Counted from the stretch's first letter, positions 31,558 through 40,897 are shown. The stretch: DNA of 64,000 nt from JAOUEA01 sp040882605 (GCA_040882605.1 JBBEAY010000067.1:3922-67921); one strand, 5' to 3'. Made by a program: numbers and translations. The notes: a model not told the origin generated them from the sequence alone.

Positions 31558-32166
31558 ATGGGGGAGCGCATCGCCGTGCTGGTGTCGGGCAACGGCACGA
31601 ACCTGCAGGCACTGCTCGACGACCCGTTCTGCGGCCCGCGTATCTCGCTCGTGCTGGCCGACCGGCCAGGCATCGCTGCGCTCGAACGCGCCCAGGCTCG
31701 CGGCGTCGAGACCCTCGTGATCGAGCCGTCGAGGTTCGCCGACAGGGGGTCGTTCGACGAGGCGGTGGTGGGCGCTCTACAGCGGCACGGCGCCGACGTC
31801 GTTGTCACCGCCGGATACATGCGCCTGCTCGGTCCCGCCGTGCTCGATGTCTACGGGGGTCGGTGGCTGAACACCCACCCCGCGCTACTGCCGTCGTTCC
31901 CCGGCATGCACGGTGTGCGCGACGCGCTCGCGCACGGCGTGAAGGTCACGGGCGTGAGCGTGTTCCTGGTCGATGAAGGGGTGGACACCGGTCCGATCGT
32001 GTTGCAGGAAGCGATCGAGGTGCGGGCGGACGACGACTGGCATTCGCTCGAGTCCAGGATCCTCGAGACGGAACACCGGCTGCTTCCAACCGCCGTTCGG
32101 GCGCTGGTCGAAGGTCGTCTCGTGGTGGAAGGCCGACATGTGACGATCGTCCGAGGGATCCCATGA
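31558..32166 (+). CDS. purN: Phosphoribosylglycinamide formyltransferase
   Basis: 202 aa. IAVLVSGNGTNLQAL start, catalytic Asn/His in NTHPALLPSFPGMHG and Asp in VDEGVDTGPIVLQEAI. Transfers formyl from 10-formyl-THF to GAR in purine synthesis. ATGA overlap with purH. Confidence 0.95.
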   Translation: MGERIAVLVSGNGTNLQALLDDPFCGPRISLVLADRPGIAALERAQARGVETLVIEPSRFADRGSFDEAVVGALQRHGADVVVTAGYMRLLGPAVLDVYGGRWLNTHPALLPSFPGMHGVRDALAHGVKVTGVSVFLVDEGVDTGPIVLQEAIEVRADDDWHSLESRILETEHRLLPTAVRALVEGRLVVEGRHVTIVRGIP

Positions 32167-33704
32167 ATGATGTGACACCGGTGCGCCGAGCGCTGATGGC
32201 GCCCTACGACAAGTCCGGGCTCACGGCCTTCGCGACTGCACTTATGGAGCGGGGCGTGGAGCTGGTCGCTTCCGGTGGCACCGCGCGCGTGCTCACCGAC
32301 GCAGGCATCGCCGTCACGCCGGTGGAACAGGTCACAGGCTCTCCCGAGATGCTCGATGGGCGCGTCAAGACGCTGCACCCTGCGATCCACGGAGGATTAC
32401 TGGCGGATCACCGTAACTCCGAACACGTGCGACAGCTCGACGACCTCGGCATCGAACCGTTCGACCTGCTGGTCGCGGGGCTGTATCCGTTCCGCGAGAC
32501 CGTCGCGAGCGGCGCCGGGACCGACGACGTGATCGAGAAGATCGACATCGGAGGCCCGGCCATGGTGCGAGCGGCCGCGAAGAACTTCGAGTCGGTGGGA
32601 GTGGTGATCGACCCGGCCCGTTACGACGCCGTGATCGAGGAGCTCGACCGCGAGGGGGGGCTCACGCGGGAGACTCGCCACGCGTTGGCGGCGGCGGCGT
32701 TCGCCCACACCGCCTCCTACGATGCGGCTGTCGCCTCGTGGTTCGCAGAGCAACGCGCCGGCGATCGGTTGCCGACCTACGTCGGTCTCGCTTACGAGAA
32801 GGTGAGCGACCTTCGCTACGGCGAGAACCCACACCAACGCGGTGCCCTCTACCGTGAGTCGGCCGGTGCCGGACCGCTCGGTGGCGCCCGGGTGCTGCAG
32901 GGCAAGGACATGTCGTTCAACAACTGGCTCGACGCGTACGCCGCCTACGAGCTCGCGGCCGCGCTGCCCAAGGGCTCGGCCGTGATCGTGAAGCACAACA
33001 ACCCATGCGGCGCTGCGGCCAAGGGCTCGCTCGCGGATTCCTATCGGGCGGCGTTCGAGTGTGATGAAGTGAGTGCGTTCGGAGGCATCGTGGCGCTCCA
33101 CGGCGAGGTCGACGTCGACGCCGCGACCGCGATGGCAGAGGTGTTCACCGAGGTGGTGATCGCCCCGTCGTTCACAGCGGCGGCGAGCGCCGCGTACGCC
33201 GAGCGAGAGAACCTGCGGGTGGTGGAGGCGCCGCTTCCCGACGGACGAGGCCTCGACGTGCGACCGCTGCCCGGCGGCGCCCTCGTGCAGGACCGCGACC
33301 GCGTGAGCGAGACCCGCGCGGACTGGGAAGTCGTCTCTACCCGGGAACCCACGGGCCAGGAGTGGGCCGACCTCGAGCTGGCGTGGACGATCGCGTGGCG
33401 CGTGAAGTCGAACACCATCGTGCTCGTGAAGGAGGGCGCGGCCGTCGGCGTCGGTGCCGGGCAGATGTCGCGCGTGGACTCGTCGTTGATCGCGACACGG
33501 AAGGCCGGCGACCGGGCGAAGGGCGCGGCGGTCGCGAGTGACGCGTTCTTCCCGTTTCCCGATGCTCTCGAGGTCACGGCCGATGCCGGCTGCACGGCCG
33601 TGATCCACCCCGGAGGATCGAAGGGCGACGTGGCGGCGCTCGCCGTCGCCGAGCAGCGCGGCATGGCCGTCGTGCTCACCGGCACACGGCATTTCCGTCA
33701 CTGA
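32163..33704 (+). CDS. purH: Bifunctional AICAR formyltransferase / IMP cyclohydrolase
   Basis: 513 aa, full length. N-terminal IMP cyclohydrolase (YDKSGL, SGGTAR, DGRVKTLHPAIHGG) and C-terminal AICAR formyltransferase (LRYGENPHQ, KHNNPCGAA, and the final TGTRHFRH). Last two steps to IMP; product feeds the guaB3-guaA pair at the start of the window. Confidence 0.96.
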   Translation: MNDVTPVRRALMAPYDKSGLTAFATALMERGVELVASGGTARVLTDAGIAVTPVEQVTGSPEMLDGRVKTLHPAIHGGLLADHRNSEHVRQLDDLGIEPFDLLVAGLYPFRETVASGAGTDDVIEKIDIGGPAMVRAAAKNFESVGVVIDPARYDAVIEELDREGGLTRETRHALAAAAFAHTASYDAAVASWFAEQRAGDRLPTYVGLAYEKVSDLRYGENPHQRGALYRESAGAGPLGGARVLQGKDMSFNNWLDAYAAYELAAALPKGSAVIVKHNNPCGAAAKGSLADSYRAAFECDEVSAFGGIVALHGEVDVDAATAMAEVFTEVVIAPSFTAAASAAYAERENLRVVEAPLPDGRGLDVRPLPGGALVQDRDRVSETRADWEVVSTREPTGQEWADLELAWTIAWRVKSNTIVLVKEGAAVGVGAGQMSRVDSSLIATRKAGDRAKGAAVASDAFFPFPDALEVTADAGCTAVIHPGGSKGDVAALAVAEQRGMAVVLTGTRHFRH

Positions 33705-33755
33705 CCGACCTTGGCCGACGGGGCAGGCCTTTGGTCGGGCGTTCAGCGCGACGAG

Positions 33756-33761
33756 TAGGAT
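33756..33761 (+). promoter_or_regulatory. Leaderless -10 TAGGAT of folD
   Basis: TAGGAT, 7 nt, GTG 33769. Confidence 0.5.
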
Positions 33762-33768
33762 TCGCCCC

Positions 33769-34635
33769 GTGACCGCCCGGATCCTCGACGGCAGAGCCAT
33801 CTCGGAAGCGATCCGCTCGGAGGTGAGCGAGCGGGTGCGCGCGCTCACCGATAAGGGCGTGACGCCGGGCCTGGCTGCCGTGCTCGTGGGCGAGGACCAG
33901 GCCTCCCGGATCTACGTGGGGGCCAAACACAAGGCGTGTGCCGATGTGGGTATCCGCTCCGAGCAGGTCGACCTTCCTGCCTACGTAACCGAAGGGGAGC
34001 TGCTCGCGACGTTACGACGGCTGAACCGCGATCCCGATATCCACGGCATCCTCGTGCAGCTGCCGATGCCGGCACATCTGCACGAGCTCGAGGTGCAGCG
34101 CACGGTCGCGCCCGAGAAGGACGTCGACGGGCTGCACCCATGGAACGTCGGCATGATGGTGCGCGGCGAGCCGACGTTCACGCCCGCGACGCCCTACGGC
34201 ATCATCGAGCTGCTGCTGCGAGAGGGCGTCGAGCTCGAGAGCGCCGAGGTCGTGGTGGTGGGTCACGGTGGTCTCGTGGGCGCGCCGCTCTCGATCATGC
34301 TCGCACACGACTCGATCCGAGGGAACGCGACCGTGACCAGCACCCACGTCAAGACGCGCGACCTGGCGACCCACACGAGGCGTGCCGACATACTCGTCGT
34401 GGCCGCAGGCGTGCCGCAGCTGATCGGCGCCGACATGATCAAGCCCGGCGCGACCGTGGTCGACGTTGGGGTGCATCGCACGCCGGAGGGTCTCGTCGGC
34501 GACGTCCGCCATGACGAGGTAGCCGAGGTGGCCGGGGCCATCACGCCTGTACCCGGTGGGGTCGGCCCGATGACCGTGGCGATGCTGCTCGTCAACACCG
34601 TCACCGCCGCGGAACAGCAGGCGTACGGTCGGTGA
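33769..34635 (+). CDS. folD: Methylenetetrahydrofolate dehydrogenase / cyclohydrolase
   Basis: 288 aa. Catalytic region YVGAKHKACADVGI, ILVQLPMP, PEKDVDGLHPWNVG and the NADP-binding VVGHGGLVGAPLS (usual GRSxxVG is GHGGLVG here), PVPGGVGPMTVAML. Supplies 10-formyl-THF for purN/purH. Its stop overlaps the metF-like start (GTGA). Confidence 0.94.
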   Translation: MTARILDGRAISEAIRSEVSERVRALTDKGVTPGLAAVLVGEDQASRIYVGAKHKACADVGIRSEQVDLPAYVTEGELLATLRRLNRDPDIHGILVQLPMPAHLHELEVQRTVAPEKDVDGLHPWNVGMMVRGEPTFTPATPYGIIELLLREGVELESAEVVVVGHGGLVGAPLSIMLAHDSIRGNATVTSTHVKTRDLATHTRRADILVVAAGVPQLIGADMIKPGATVVDVGVHRTPEGLVGDVRHDEVAEVAGAITPVPGGVGPMTVAMLLVNTVTAAEQQAYGR

Positions 34636-35582
34636 GCCCAGCGCGCGGGTCCGTGGGTGCGGCACCCGTGGGAGGCCGGCTCACGGCGATCCTGCGGTCG
34701 GGTGCGTTCGCTGTCACCGGCGAGATCGTGCCCCCGCGCGGCGCCGACGGTGCCGTGGCCACCGCGCACGCCCGGGCGCTGGTCGGCTCGGTCGACGCGG
34801 CGAACGTGACCGACAACCCGATCGCGAGCGCCCACATGTCGGCGGTGGCAGGCACCGCGTTCGTGTCGAGGGCGGGCATAGAACCAACCCTGCAGCTCAC
34901 CTGTCGCGACCGGAACCGGCTCGCGATCACGTCTGACCTGTTGGGAGCCTGGGCGCTCGGGGCGCGCAACGTGCTGTGCCTGTCTGGTGACCCGATGCGC
35001 GTTGGAGACGATCCCGAGGCGCTCACCGTGAACGACGTCTCGGTGCTCGATGTGGTCGCGGGCGTGAGCCGTCTCCGCGAGGAGGGCCTCGCGATGAATG
35101 GCGCCGAGGTCACCGATCCTCCGCGCTACATGATCGGGGTCGCGGAGACGCCGTTGGCCGATCCCTACGATCCGGCACACCTGGAGCGCAAGCTCGCGGC
35201 AGGCGCCGACTTGGTCTACACGCAGATCGCCTATGACGTTGAAGCCCTCAGCGCCTGGGCCGGCGATGCCCGGGCGAGAGGCGTGTTCGAGCGCGCGTCG
35301 GTGCTCGTGGGCATCGTTCCCCTGCGGAGCGTGAAGGGTGCTCGGTTCATGCAGGAGCAGCTTCCGGGGGTGCGGGTGCCATCGTCGATCATCGACGCGC
35401 TCGAGGCCGCCGCCGGCGACGCCGGAGCGGTCGGGCTCGACATCACGGTCGATGTGGTCCGGGGCATCCGGGCGATCGAAGGCATCGGCGGCGTGCACCT
35501 CATGGGCATGGGCAACGACGACACCGTGCGAGCCGTTGTGGAACGGGCCGGACTCTTCCCGCGTCCGACCGGCGCACTGTAG
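34632..35582 (+). CDS. Methylenetetrahydrofolate reductase-like protein
   Basis: 316 aa. TIM-barrel flavoprotein of the MetF family: VTGEIVPPRGAD (catalytic Glu), PTLQLTCRDRNR, NVLCLSGDPMRVGD and ADLVYTQIAYD are all in order. Reduces methylene-THF to methyl-THF, or is one of the MetF-like reductases paired with other methyl donors. GTG overlaps folD. Confidence 0.88.
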   Translation: MSPARGSVGAAPVGGRLTAILRSGAFAVTGEIVPPRGADGAVATAHARALVGSVDAANVTDNPIASAHMSAVAGTAFVSRAGIEPTLQLTCRDRNRLAITSDLLGAWALGARNVLCLSGDPMRVGDDPEALTVNDVSVLDVVAGVSRLREEGLAMNGAEVTDPPRYMIGVAETPLADPYDPAHLERKLAAGADLVYTQIAYDVEALSAWAGDARARGVFERASVLVGIVPLRSVKGARFMQEQLPGVRVPSSIIDALEAAAGDAGAVGLDITVDVVRGIRAIEGIGGVHLMGMGNDDTVRAVVERAGLFPRPTGAL

Positions 35583-35593
35583 GGATCGTCGTC

Positions 35594-37240
35594 ATGAGTC
35601 GAGCTTCCGCGCCTGCGTCGCTGCTCATCAGGAACGCTCGCGTGTACACGGTCGATGCAGGCCGCCCGTGGGCAGATGCTGTGGCGGTCGAGGGCGACCG
35701 CATCGCGTGGGTGGGTGACGACGAGGGCGCCGCCGCCGTGACCGGGCCCGACACCGAGGTCATCGACGCCGGCGGCGCGACCGTGCTTCCGGGGTTCATC
35801 GATTCCCACAACCATGTTCGGCTCGGCTCGAATCCGCTCGAGGTCGATCTCGCCGGCGCCGCGACGCTGGACGAGGTGAAGGCGCGTATCAGGGGCCACG
35901 CCGATTCCCACCCCGAGCACACATGGATCGAGGGCGTCGGCTTCAATTACTCCGTGATGCCAGACGGGCGCATGCCGACCTGGCACGACCTCGAGGGGCT
36001 CACCGGGGGCCGGCCGGCATTCCTGTTCACCTACGACGTTCACAACGCCTGGCTGAACCGTGAGGCGATGGAGGTATTCGGCATCACCCGCGACACGTCC
36101 ACGCTGCCGTGGGGCCACGTGCGTGTCGACGACGACGGCGAGCCCACTGGCATCGTGGGGGACTTCGCCGTCATGGGCATCAGCCGCGCCGGGCAGGCGT
36201 CCCTGGAACCCGTCGTGCCGGGCTACGCGCGGAGCCTTCAGTACGAGCGCACGATCGAGAGCCTCGATATGGCAGCGGGGTTCGGCATCACGACGATCGT
36301 CGAACCGCAGAGCTCGCCCGACGACATGTGGATCTTCGAGCGGGCCCGCGACCAGGGGCGCCTGCGCTCACGGTTGGTGTCGGCGATGTTCCACCCGGTG
36401 GGCACGACCGATGCCGAGCTCGAGGAGTTCGGCGCGATGCGCGAGCGATACGACGACGATCGCCTGCGTGTCGGTGCCATCAAGCTGTACATCGACGACG
36501 TGGTCGAGCCGTGGACCGCGGCGATGCTGGAGCCTTACGCGAACAGGCCGGGGGAGCGGGGCGACACCTTCTGGCGGCCCGAGGAGTTCGCCGACGTGGT
36601 GATCGAGCTGGAGCGCCGAGGGTGGTCGTGCCACGTGCACGGCACGGGCGACCGTGGGTTGCGGGTTGCGCTCGACGGGTTCGAGACAGCTCGCCGAGCG
36701 AACGGCGACGTTGGCGCTCGACACGGCATGGTGCACACCGAGTGCCTGCACCCCGACGACGTGCCGCGGTTCGGCGCGCTCGGCGTGACCCCGATCATGC
36801 AGCCACGCCACTGCGCGCCCGAGATAGTCGCCGATTGGCGAGCCAACGTCGGTGAAGGGCGCTGGCGGCACGCGTGGGCGTTCCGCTCGCTGCACGACAC
36901 CGGGGCTACCCTCGCGTTCTCGAGCGACTGGAACGTCGCCGAGATGGACCCGATGGTGGGCATCTACACGGCGATCACACGCGCCGGCCTCGACGGTGCC
37001 GAATCATGGGTGCCCGAGGAGACGGTCGACCTCGAGACCGCGATCCGCGCCTACACGATGGGCGGGGCGCACGTGGTGTTCGCCGAGGATCGCCGCGGCT
37101 CCATCACCGCGGGGAAGCAGGCCGACCTCGTGATGCTGAGCGAGGATCTGTTCGCGGCGGCCGAGGTTGATCCGAGGCGTGTGCTCGACGTGCGTGTCAC
37201 GCACACCGTCGTCGACGGCGAGATCGCACACCGGGCTTAG
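35594..37240 (+). CDS. Amidohydrolase, YtcJ-like
   Basis: 548 aa. Metal ligands in DSHNHVRLG, HVHGTGDRGLRVALD and the late SSDWNVAEMDPMVG; also YTMGGAHVVFAEDRRGSITAGKQADLV, the typical C-terminal beta-sandwich return. Family members hydrolyse N-formyl or amide bonds; substrate not predictable. Shares direction with the folate genes but not obviously their pathway. Confidence 0.85.
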   Translation: MSRASAPASLLIRNARVYTVDAGRPWADAVAVEGDRIAWVGDDEGAAAVTGPDTEVIDAGGATVLPGFIDSHNHVRLGSNPLEVDLAGAATLDEVKARIRGHADSHPEHTWIEGVGFNYSVMPDGRMPTWHDLEGLTGGRPAFLFTYDVHNAWLNREAMEVFGITRDTSTLPWGHVRVDDDGEPTGIVGDFAVMGISRAGQASLEPVVPGYARSLQYERTIESLDMAAGFGITTIVEPQSSPDDMWIFERARDQGRLRSRLVSAMFHPVGTTDAELEEFGAMRERYDDDRLRVGAIKLYIDDVVEPWTAAMLEPYANRPGERGDTFWRPEEFADVVIELERRGWSCHVHGTGDRGLRVALDGFETARRANGDVGARHGMVHTECLHPDDVPRFGALGVTPIMQPRHCAPEIVADWRANVGEGRWRHAWAFRSLHDTGATLAFSSDWNVAEMDPMVGIYTAITRAGLDGAESWVPEETVDLETAIRAYTMGGAHVVFAEDRRGSITAGKQADLVMLSEDLFAAAEVDPRRVLDVRVTHTVVDGEIAHRA

Positions 37241-37261
37241 GGTCCTGTGGCTTCGTTCAAG

Positions 37262-37267
37262 TAGGTT
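37262..37267 (+). promoter_or_regulatory. Leaderless -10 TAGGTT of the membrane cyclase
   Basis: TAGGTT, 6 nt, ATG 37274. Confidence 0.5.
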
Positions 37268-37273
37268 CGCCGG

Positions 37274-38506
37274 ATGGCCGACACGCCCCGCTGGAGACGG
37301 TTCCTGGAGCCCGTGCTCTCGATCGGTTCGTACCACGGCGAGCCGGAGACGAAGCGAGGGGGGCGGCGCGTCGTCGTCGTCGCGTTCATCGTCGCGACCG
37401 TGGTGAACACCCCGTCCGCGTTCGCCGATCTCGCGGCGGGGTACACATGGGTCGCTGCGATGAACTTCGTCACCATCGCCCTGGCCCCCCTCCTCGTGGT
37501 CGCGATCCGGCTCAGACCTCACGACTTCGCGGCGCTCGTCACCGCGATGTTCGTCGTGATCTTCGCAACCCTGCTCGTCGAGACCTCGATGTTCGGAGGG
37601 CTCCTCGCCTCCGGGCTCGTCGTGATCTTCAGCCTGGTCTTCGTGCTCGGTTCGCTGGTCGCGATCGGCCTCAAGGCAGCGGCCTGGTGGTTCGCGGCCT
37701 TCGTGGCATCCGTGGTGTACGCGGTCGTGATCCCCAACTGGATGGATCCGATCTACGAGCTGTCGGACCCGACGGGCGATGCCGCCCTCAACCTGATCGC
37801 GACGGGCATCATCACCTTGGCCGCGCTGGCGTACTTCGTCCGCCAGCGAGATCGGTTCCAGGAGCGGGCCGATGACCTGCTGCACAACATCCTCCCGGAC
37901 GAGATCGTCGCGCGCCTCAAGGATGGAAGCACGATGATCGCCGACGACGTCGCGTCAGCGTCCGTGTTGTTCGCGGATATCGTCGATTTCACCCCGATGT
38001 CCGCTGGGATGTCACCGGCCGAGCTTGTGGGTTTGTTGGATGACGTCTTCACGAGGTTCGACGGGTTCGTCGCAGAGCTTGGGCTGGAGAAGATCAAGAC
38101 GGTGGGCGACGAGTACATGGTCGCCGCCGGAGTCCCACGAGCCCGGGATGATCATGCTCACGCCATCGCCGATCTGGCGCTGCGGATCCGAGATCACGTC
38201 GCGACGAACCTGGTCAAAGGCCATCGTCTCTCCCTTCGCATCGGCATCAACTCAGGCTCGCTGACTGCCGGGATCATCGGGACCCACAAGTTCTCCTACG
38301 ACCTGTGGGGCGACACGGTGAACACCGCCAGCCGGATGGAGTCCGAGGGTGTTGCCGGATCGATCCAGCTGAGCTCGGCAACCTATGCGCTCATCAGGGA
38401 CGAGTACGTGTGCGAAGCTCGAGGCATCATCCGTGTGAAGGGGAAGGGCGAGATGGAGACCTACCTGCTCATCTCGAAGCGCGACGAGACTGATGATGTC
38501 ATGTAA
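37274..38506 (+). CDS. Membrane-bound class III adenylate cyclase
   Basis: 410 aa. Five to six hydrophobic segments in residues ~35-190, then a full cyclase domain: metal Asp in VLFADIVDFTPMS and EKIKTVGDEYM (with the purine-specifying Lys), the SYDLWGDTVNTASRMES segment with substrate Asp, transition-state Asn and Arg. All catalytic residues are present, so it should make cAMP as a homodimer. The membrane domain may sense a ligand. Confidence 0.88.
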   Translation: MADTPRWRRFLEPVLSIGSYHGEPETKRGGRRVVVVAFIVATVVNTPSAFADLAAGYTWVAAMNFVTIALAPLLVVAIRLRPHDFAALVTAMFVVIFATLLVETSMFGGLLASGLVVIFSLVFVLGSLVAIGLKAAAWWFAAFVASVVYAVVIPNWMDPIYELSDPTGDAALNLIATGIITLAALAYFVRQRDRFQERADDLLHNILPDEIVARLKDGSTMIADDVASASVLFADIVDFTPMSAGMSPAELVGLLDDVFTRFDGFVAELGLEKIKTVGDEYMVAAGVPRARDDHAHAIADLALRIRDHVATNLVKGHRLSLRIGINSGSLTAGIIGTHKFSYDLWGDTVNTASRMESEGVAGSIQLSSATYALIRDEYVCEARGIIRVKGKGEMETYLLISKRDETDDVM

Positions 38507-38510
38507 GGGC

Positions 38511-38544
38511 TTGCGCTTCACTTGCGCTTGCGCTTCACTTGCGC
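38511..38544. repeat. 17-bp perfect tandem repeat (Xre operator candidate)
   Basis: TTGCGCTTCACTTGCGC at 38511-38527 is repeated exactly at 38528-38544 and abuts the -10 box of the toxin-antitoxin operon. Each unit itself contains TTGCGC twice. Confidence 0.65.
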
Positions 38545-38550
38545 TATCCT
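38522..38550 (+). promoter_or_regulatory. Promoter of the Xre-RES operon: -35 TTGCGC, 17 bp, -10 TATCCT
   Basis: TATCCT (38545-38550) is 6 nt before ATG 38557, so leaderless; TTGCGC 17 bp upstream is a plausible -35 and lies within the tandem repeat. Confidence 0.55.
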
Positions 38551-38556
38551 CGACAC

Positions 38557-39237
38557 ATGGGCGCCAACCCCGAGCTGCTCGCTGCCGACGAGCTCGCCCG
38601 CTGGATCCCCGATGCCCTTCGAGGGGATGAGCGCGCGGCCCGCAGGTATGCCCGCGCTTGGCGCAACCTCGTCGTCACCTTGCTCACCGAGCACCCCGAG
38701 GCGCCGGCCGGCACCGCGATGGTTCTTGGTCACCACGCGCTGACGGCGCCGTTCGATCCGGCCGGCCCTCAGCACGCGCTGATGTCGGCGGCGGCCGGCA
38801 TCATCTCCGGCATGGCCCCTCCCGCAACGCCGCATCGACCTCCGGTCACCATGCCTCCCGATCCCGCCGACTACCAGCGCTTCTCGCGATATGTGCTGTC
38901 GGAGGTCTCGGGGGCGGGTACCGGACTCGAGGGCCTGCTCGCTGCGTGGCACATGACCGTCACCGAGATGGGGACGCTGTTCGGGGTTCGGCGCCAGGCC
39001 GTTGGGCAGTGGCTTGACGACGGCGTGCCGGCCCTTCGCATGCCCAAGCTCGCCACGATGTTGCGAGTGGCCGAGCTCCTCGAGCGGAACCTGCTTTCCG
39101 AGCGGATCCCGGCTGTGGTGCGCGCGCCTTCTGACCGCTGGAACGGCGCGACGATGCTCGACCTGATCGTCGCCGACCGCCACGAGGAGCTATTGGTCGA
39201 CGTCGCTCGTTCGTTCGACTGGGCCGCCTCGGCGTGA
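38557..39237 (+). CDS. Xre/MbcA-type antitoxin of a RES toxin
   Basis: 226 aa from ATG 38557. An N-terminal Pro/Ala-rich region is followed by a DNA-binding part (EGLLAAWHMTVTEMGTLFGV then RQAVGQWLDDG, residues ~125-155) and a C-terminal toxin-interaction segment with NGATMLDLIVADRHEELL. Co-translated with the RES gene via GTGA. The longer N-terminus than typical Xre antitoxins (~150 aa) is unusual. Confidence 0.7.
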   Translation: MGANPELLAADELARWIPDALRGDERAARRYARAWRNLVVTLLTEHPEAPAGTAMVLGHHALTAPFDPAGPQHALMSAAAGIISGMAPPATPHRPPVTMPPDPADYQRFSRYVLSEVSGAGTGLEGLLAAWHMTVTEMGTLFGVRRQAVGQWLDDGVPALRMPKLATMLRVAELLERNLLSERIPAVVRAPSDRWNGATMLDLIVADRHEELLVDVARSFDWAASA

Positions 39238-39773
39238 GCGGCCCTTCTTTCCGCCACGTGCGCCGGAGCGGGGGGTACCTGCGCGTGGCCGATCCGGCGT
39301 GGCGCCGCCCCCTCGACGCCTCGTTCGCCGCGGAGCGCGGCGGCCGATGGAACCCGTCCGGCTCGTTCCCGATCGCGTACCTGTGCCGAACACTCACGGT
39401 GGCTAGGGCAAACGTCGTCCGGCGTTTCGAGGGCCTGCCCTACGGCGCCCTCGACCTGTATCCGGATCGACGCCCCGTGCTCGTGTCGACGCATGTGGCA
39501 CCGCACCGAAGCGTCGATGTCGTGACCGACCTCGGCTGCCGTTCGGCGGGTCTGCCGTCTTCCTACCCATTCGACCGCCGTGGCGGACTCATCGGGTGGG
39601 CCAGGACGCAGCCGATCGGCGTTGCGGTGCACGACGCTGGAGAGCGTTCGATCGCCTGTCGGAGCGCGGCACTTCCGCGAGGGGCGTCGGGCGAGGAGCT
39701 CGCGTGGTTCGTTCGCTCTCGCGACGACGCGCTCGAGCTCGTTGGGCGTCGTGCCTTCGACGACTGGTTCTGA
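39234..39773 (+). CDS. RES-domain toxin
   Basis: 179 aa. The RES signature GGRWNPSGSFPIAYLC is present (Arg and Tyr of the NAD-site). RES toxins hydrolyse or phosphorolyse NAD+ and stop growth. At the next key position, where most family members have Glu, this sequence reads TVARANV, so the acidic residue is missing or shifted. Directly follows its antitoxin. Confidence 0.75.
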   Translation: MSGPSFRHVRRSGGYLRVADPAWRRPLDASFAAERGGRWNPSGSFPIAYLCRTLTVARANVVRRFEGLPYGALDLYPDRRPVLVSTHVAPHRSVDVVTDLGCRSAGLPSSYPFDRRGGLIGWARTQPIGVAVHDAGERSIACRSAALPRGASGEELAWFVRSRDDALELVGRRAFDDWF

Positions 39774-39778
39774 GCCGT

Positions 39779-39809
39779 GGCGCCCCTTGGTGGTCCAGGC
39801 AGGGGCGCC
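39779..39809 (+). terminator. Hairpin after the RES gene
   Basis: GGCGCCCC (39779-39786) and GGGGCGCC (39802-39809) around a 15-nt loop, 6 nt past the RES stop; no T-run. Confidence 0.45.
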
Positions 39810-39897
39810 GCCTCCGTTGCCGGAGCATCCCTCCGGCCATAGGTGCGCCAGCGGCTCGATCGCTCGCACGCTGCAGGCGTTTCTCGGGTAGGACGAG

Positions 39898-40100
39898 ATG
39901 AGGTTCAGCGCTCAGCGCGATATCCAAGACGACGAGGACCATCACGAGCTTCTCGCAGCGATCGAGGAAGTCGTCGACGCTCGCGTGGACTCCGGGTTCC
40001 ACTTCCGGACCGCCGATGTGTAAGGCGCACGTTGGGAAAGAAGGTCGCAACTACGCGCAGGAGCACCTTTCGGACCGGACGGCTCACGGGAGAGCAGCAT
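39898..40100 (+). pseudogene. Remnant of a PAP2/vanadium-haloperoxidase-like protein
   Basis: ATG 39898 to TAA 40023 encodes 41 aa ending DARVDSGFHFRTADV. A second frame continues with LGKKVATT. Together these resemble the C-terminal active-site helix region of vanadium haloperoxidase/PAP2 proteins (usually GxHFR...AxxxGxxLGxxVA). The rest of the gene is absent, so I read this as a fragment broken by a stop and a frameshift. Confidence 0.3.
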
Positions 40101-40273
40101 CGGAGCGGGCGTGCGGCCCGCCCATCAGCGGGAGTCCTCCGACGAACGATCGCGCTCGCGTGCCCCTCATGGTGTGGTTCGGGTCGACGAACATCGCCGG
40201 AGGCTGCGACAGCTCGGCTGGGATCCTCCGCCCCTGTGCCCAGACGAGTTCCGAAGGCAACGCACATGGCTGC

Positions 40274-40279
40274 TAGGCT
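40274..40279 (+). promoter_or_regulatory. -10 TAGGCT of the lipoprotein gene
   Basis: 30 nt upstream of ATG 40310; the leader contains AAGGAG, so this gene is not leaderless. Confidence 0.4.
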
Positions 40280-40309
40280 CCGGGCACCCTCGACAAGGAG
40301 AGCCTGTCC

Positions 40310-40897
40310 ATGCGTCGTTCGATCGTCCGTGTCCTCGTGTTCGCCCTTCCGCTGACCGTGCTCGCCGCGTGCGGCGGCGACGATCCCGCAGGTGGCGGCG
40401 ACACATCCGTCGAAGCTCCGGCCGAGGCCACCGCGCCCGCCGACTACATGGAGGGGCTCTGCGCTGCGATCGTCAGCTATCAGAACGATCTGGAGGCGGA
40501 GAACGCGTCGTTCGAGGAGCAGTTCTCGGGTGGCACACCGACGCCTGAGGACACGAAGACCGCGTTGGGGTCGTTCCTCGGCACGGCCGCCGCTCGTACC
40601 GAGCAGCTGGTCGACGACGTCAACGCGTTGGGCACCCCCGACGTCGACAACGGCGACGACGTGCGCTCGACGCTCACGACTGCCTTCGACCAGGTCGTTG
40701 AGCTGTTCAACTCGGCGAAGTCCGACATCGAGGCGCTCTCGGTCGACGACCCGGCGGCGCTCGTGGCAGGCTTCGAGGCCGCTGCGGCGAAGCTGCAGGA
40801 AGCCGGCACGGGCATCAGCTCGTCGTTCGAGGATCTCTCGAGTCCCGAGCTCGACGAGGCCGCGGCCGACGCGCCTTCGTGCGAGGGCGTGATCTAG
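40310..40897 (+). CDS. Secreted lipoprotein of unknown function
   Basis: 195 aa. Signal peptide with lipobox VLAACGG (Cys ~residue 21), a short Gly/Asp/Ala spacer, then a helical domain with a Cys pair (residues ~51 and ~192). The helix-rich pattern with TAFDQVVELFNSAKSDIEAL suggests a coiled bundle. Convergent with the citrate synthase gene. Confidence 0.75.
   Translation: MRRSIVRVLVFALPLTVLAACGGDDPAGGGDTSVEAPAEATAPADYMEGLCAAIVSYQNDLEAENASFEEQFSGGTPTPEDTKTALGSFLGTAAARTEQLVDDVNALGTPDVDNGDDVRSTLTTAFDQVVELFNSAKSDIEALSVDDPAALVAGFEAAAAKLQEAGTGISSSFEDLSSPELDEAAADAPSCEGVI

Larger units (their letters stand above)
39810..40309. other. 500-bp stretch with only a decayed gene
   Basis: Apart from the haloperoxidase-like remnant at 39898-40100 I see no intact gene. 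The segment 40274-40309 holds the promoter and leader of the lipoprotein gene. Confidence 0.4.

Noticed and set aside
40111..40309. MazE-like antitoxin piece (HRRRLRQLGWDP)
   Set aside because: No start, no toxin partner and only a short resemblance.
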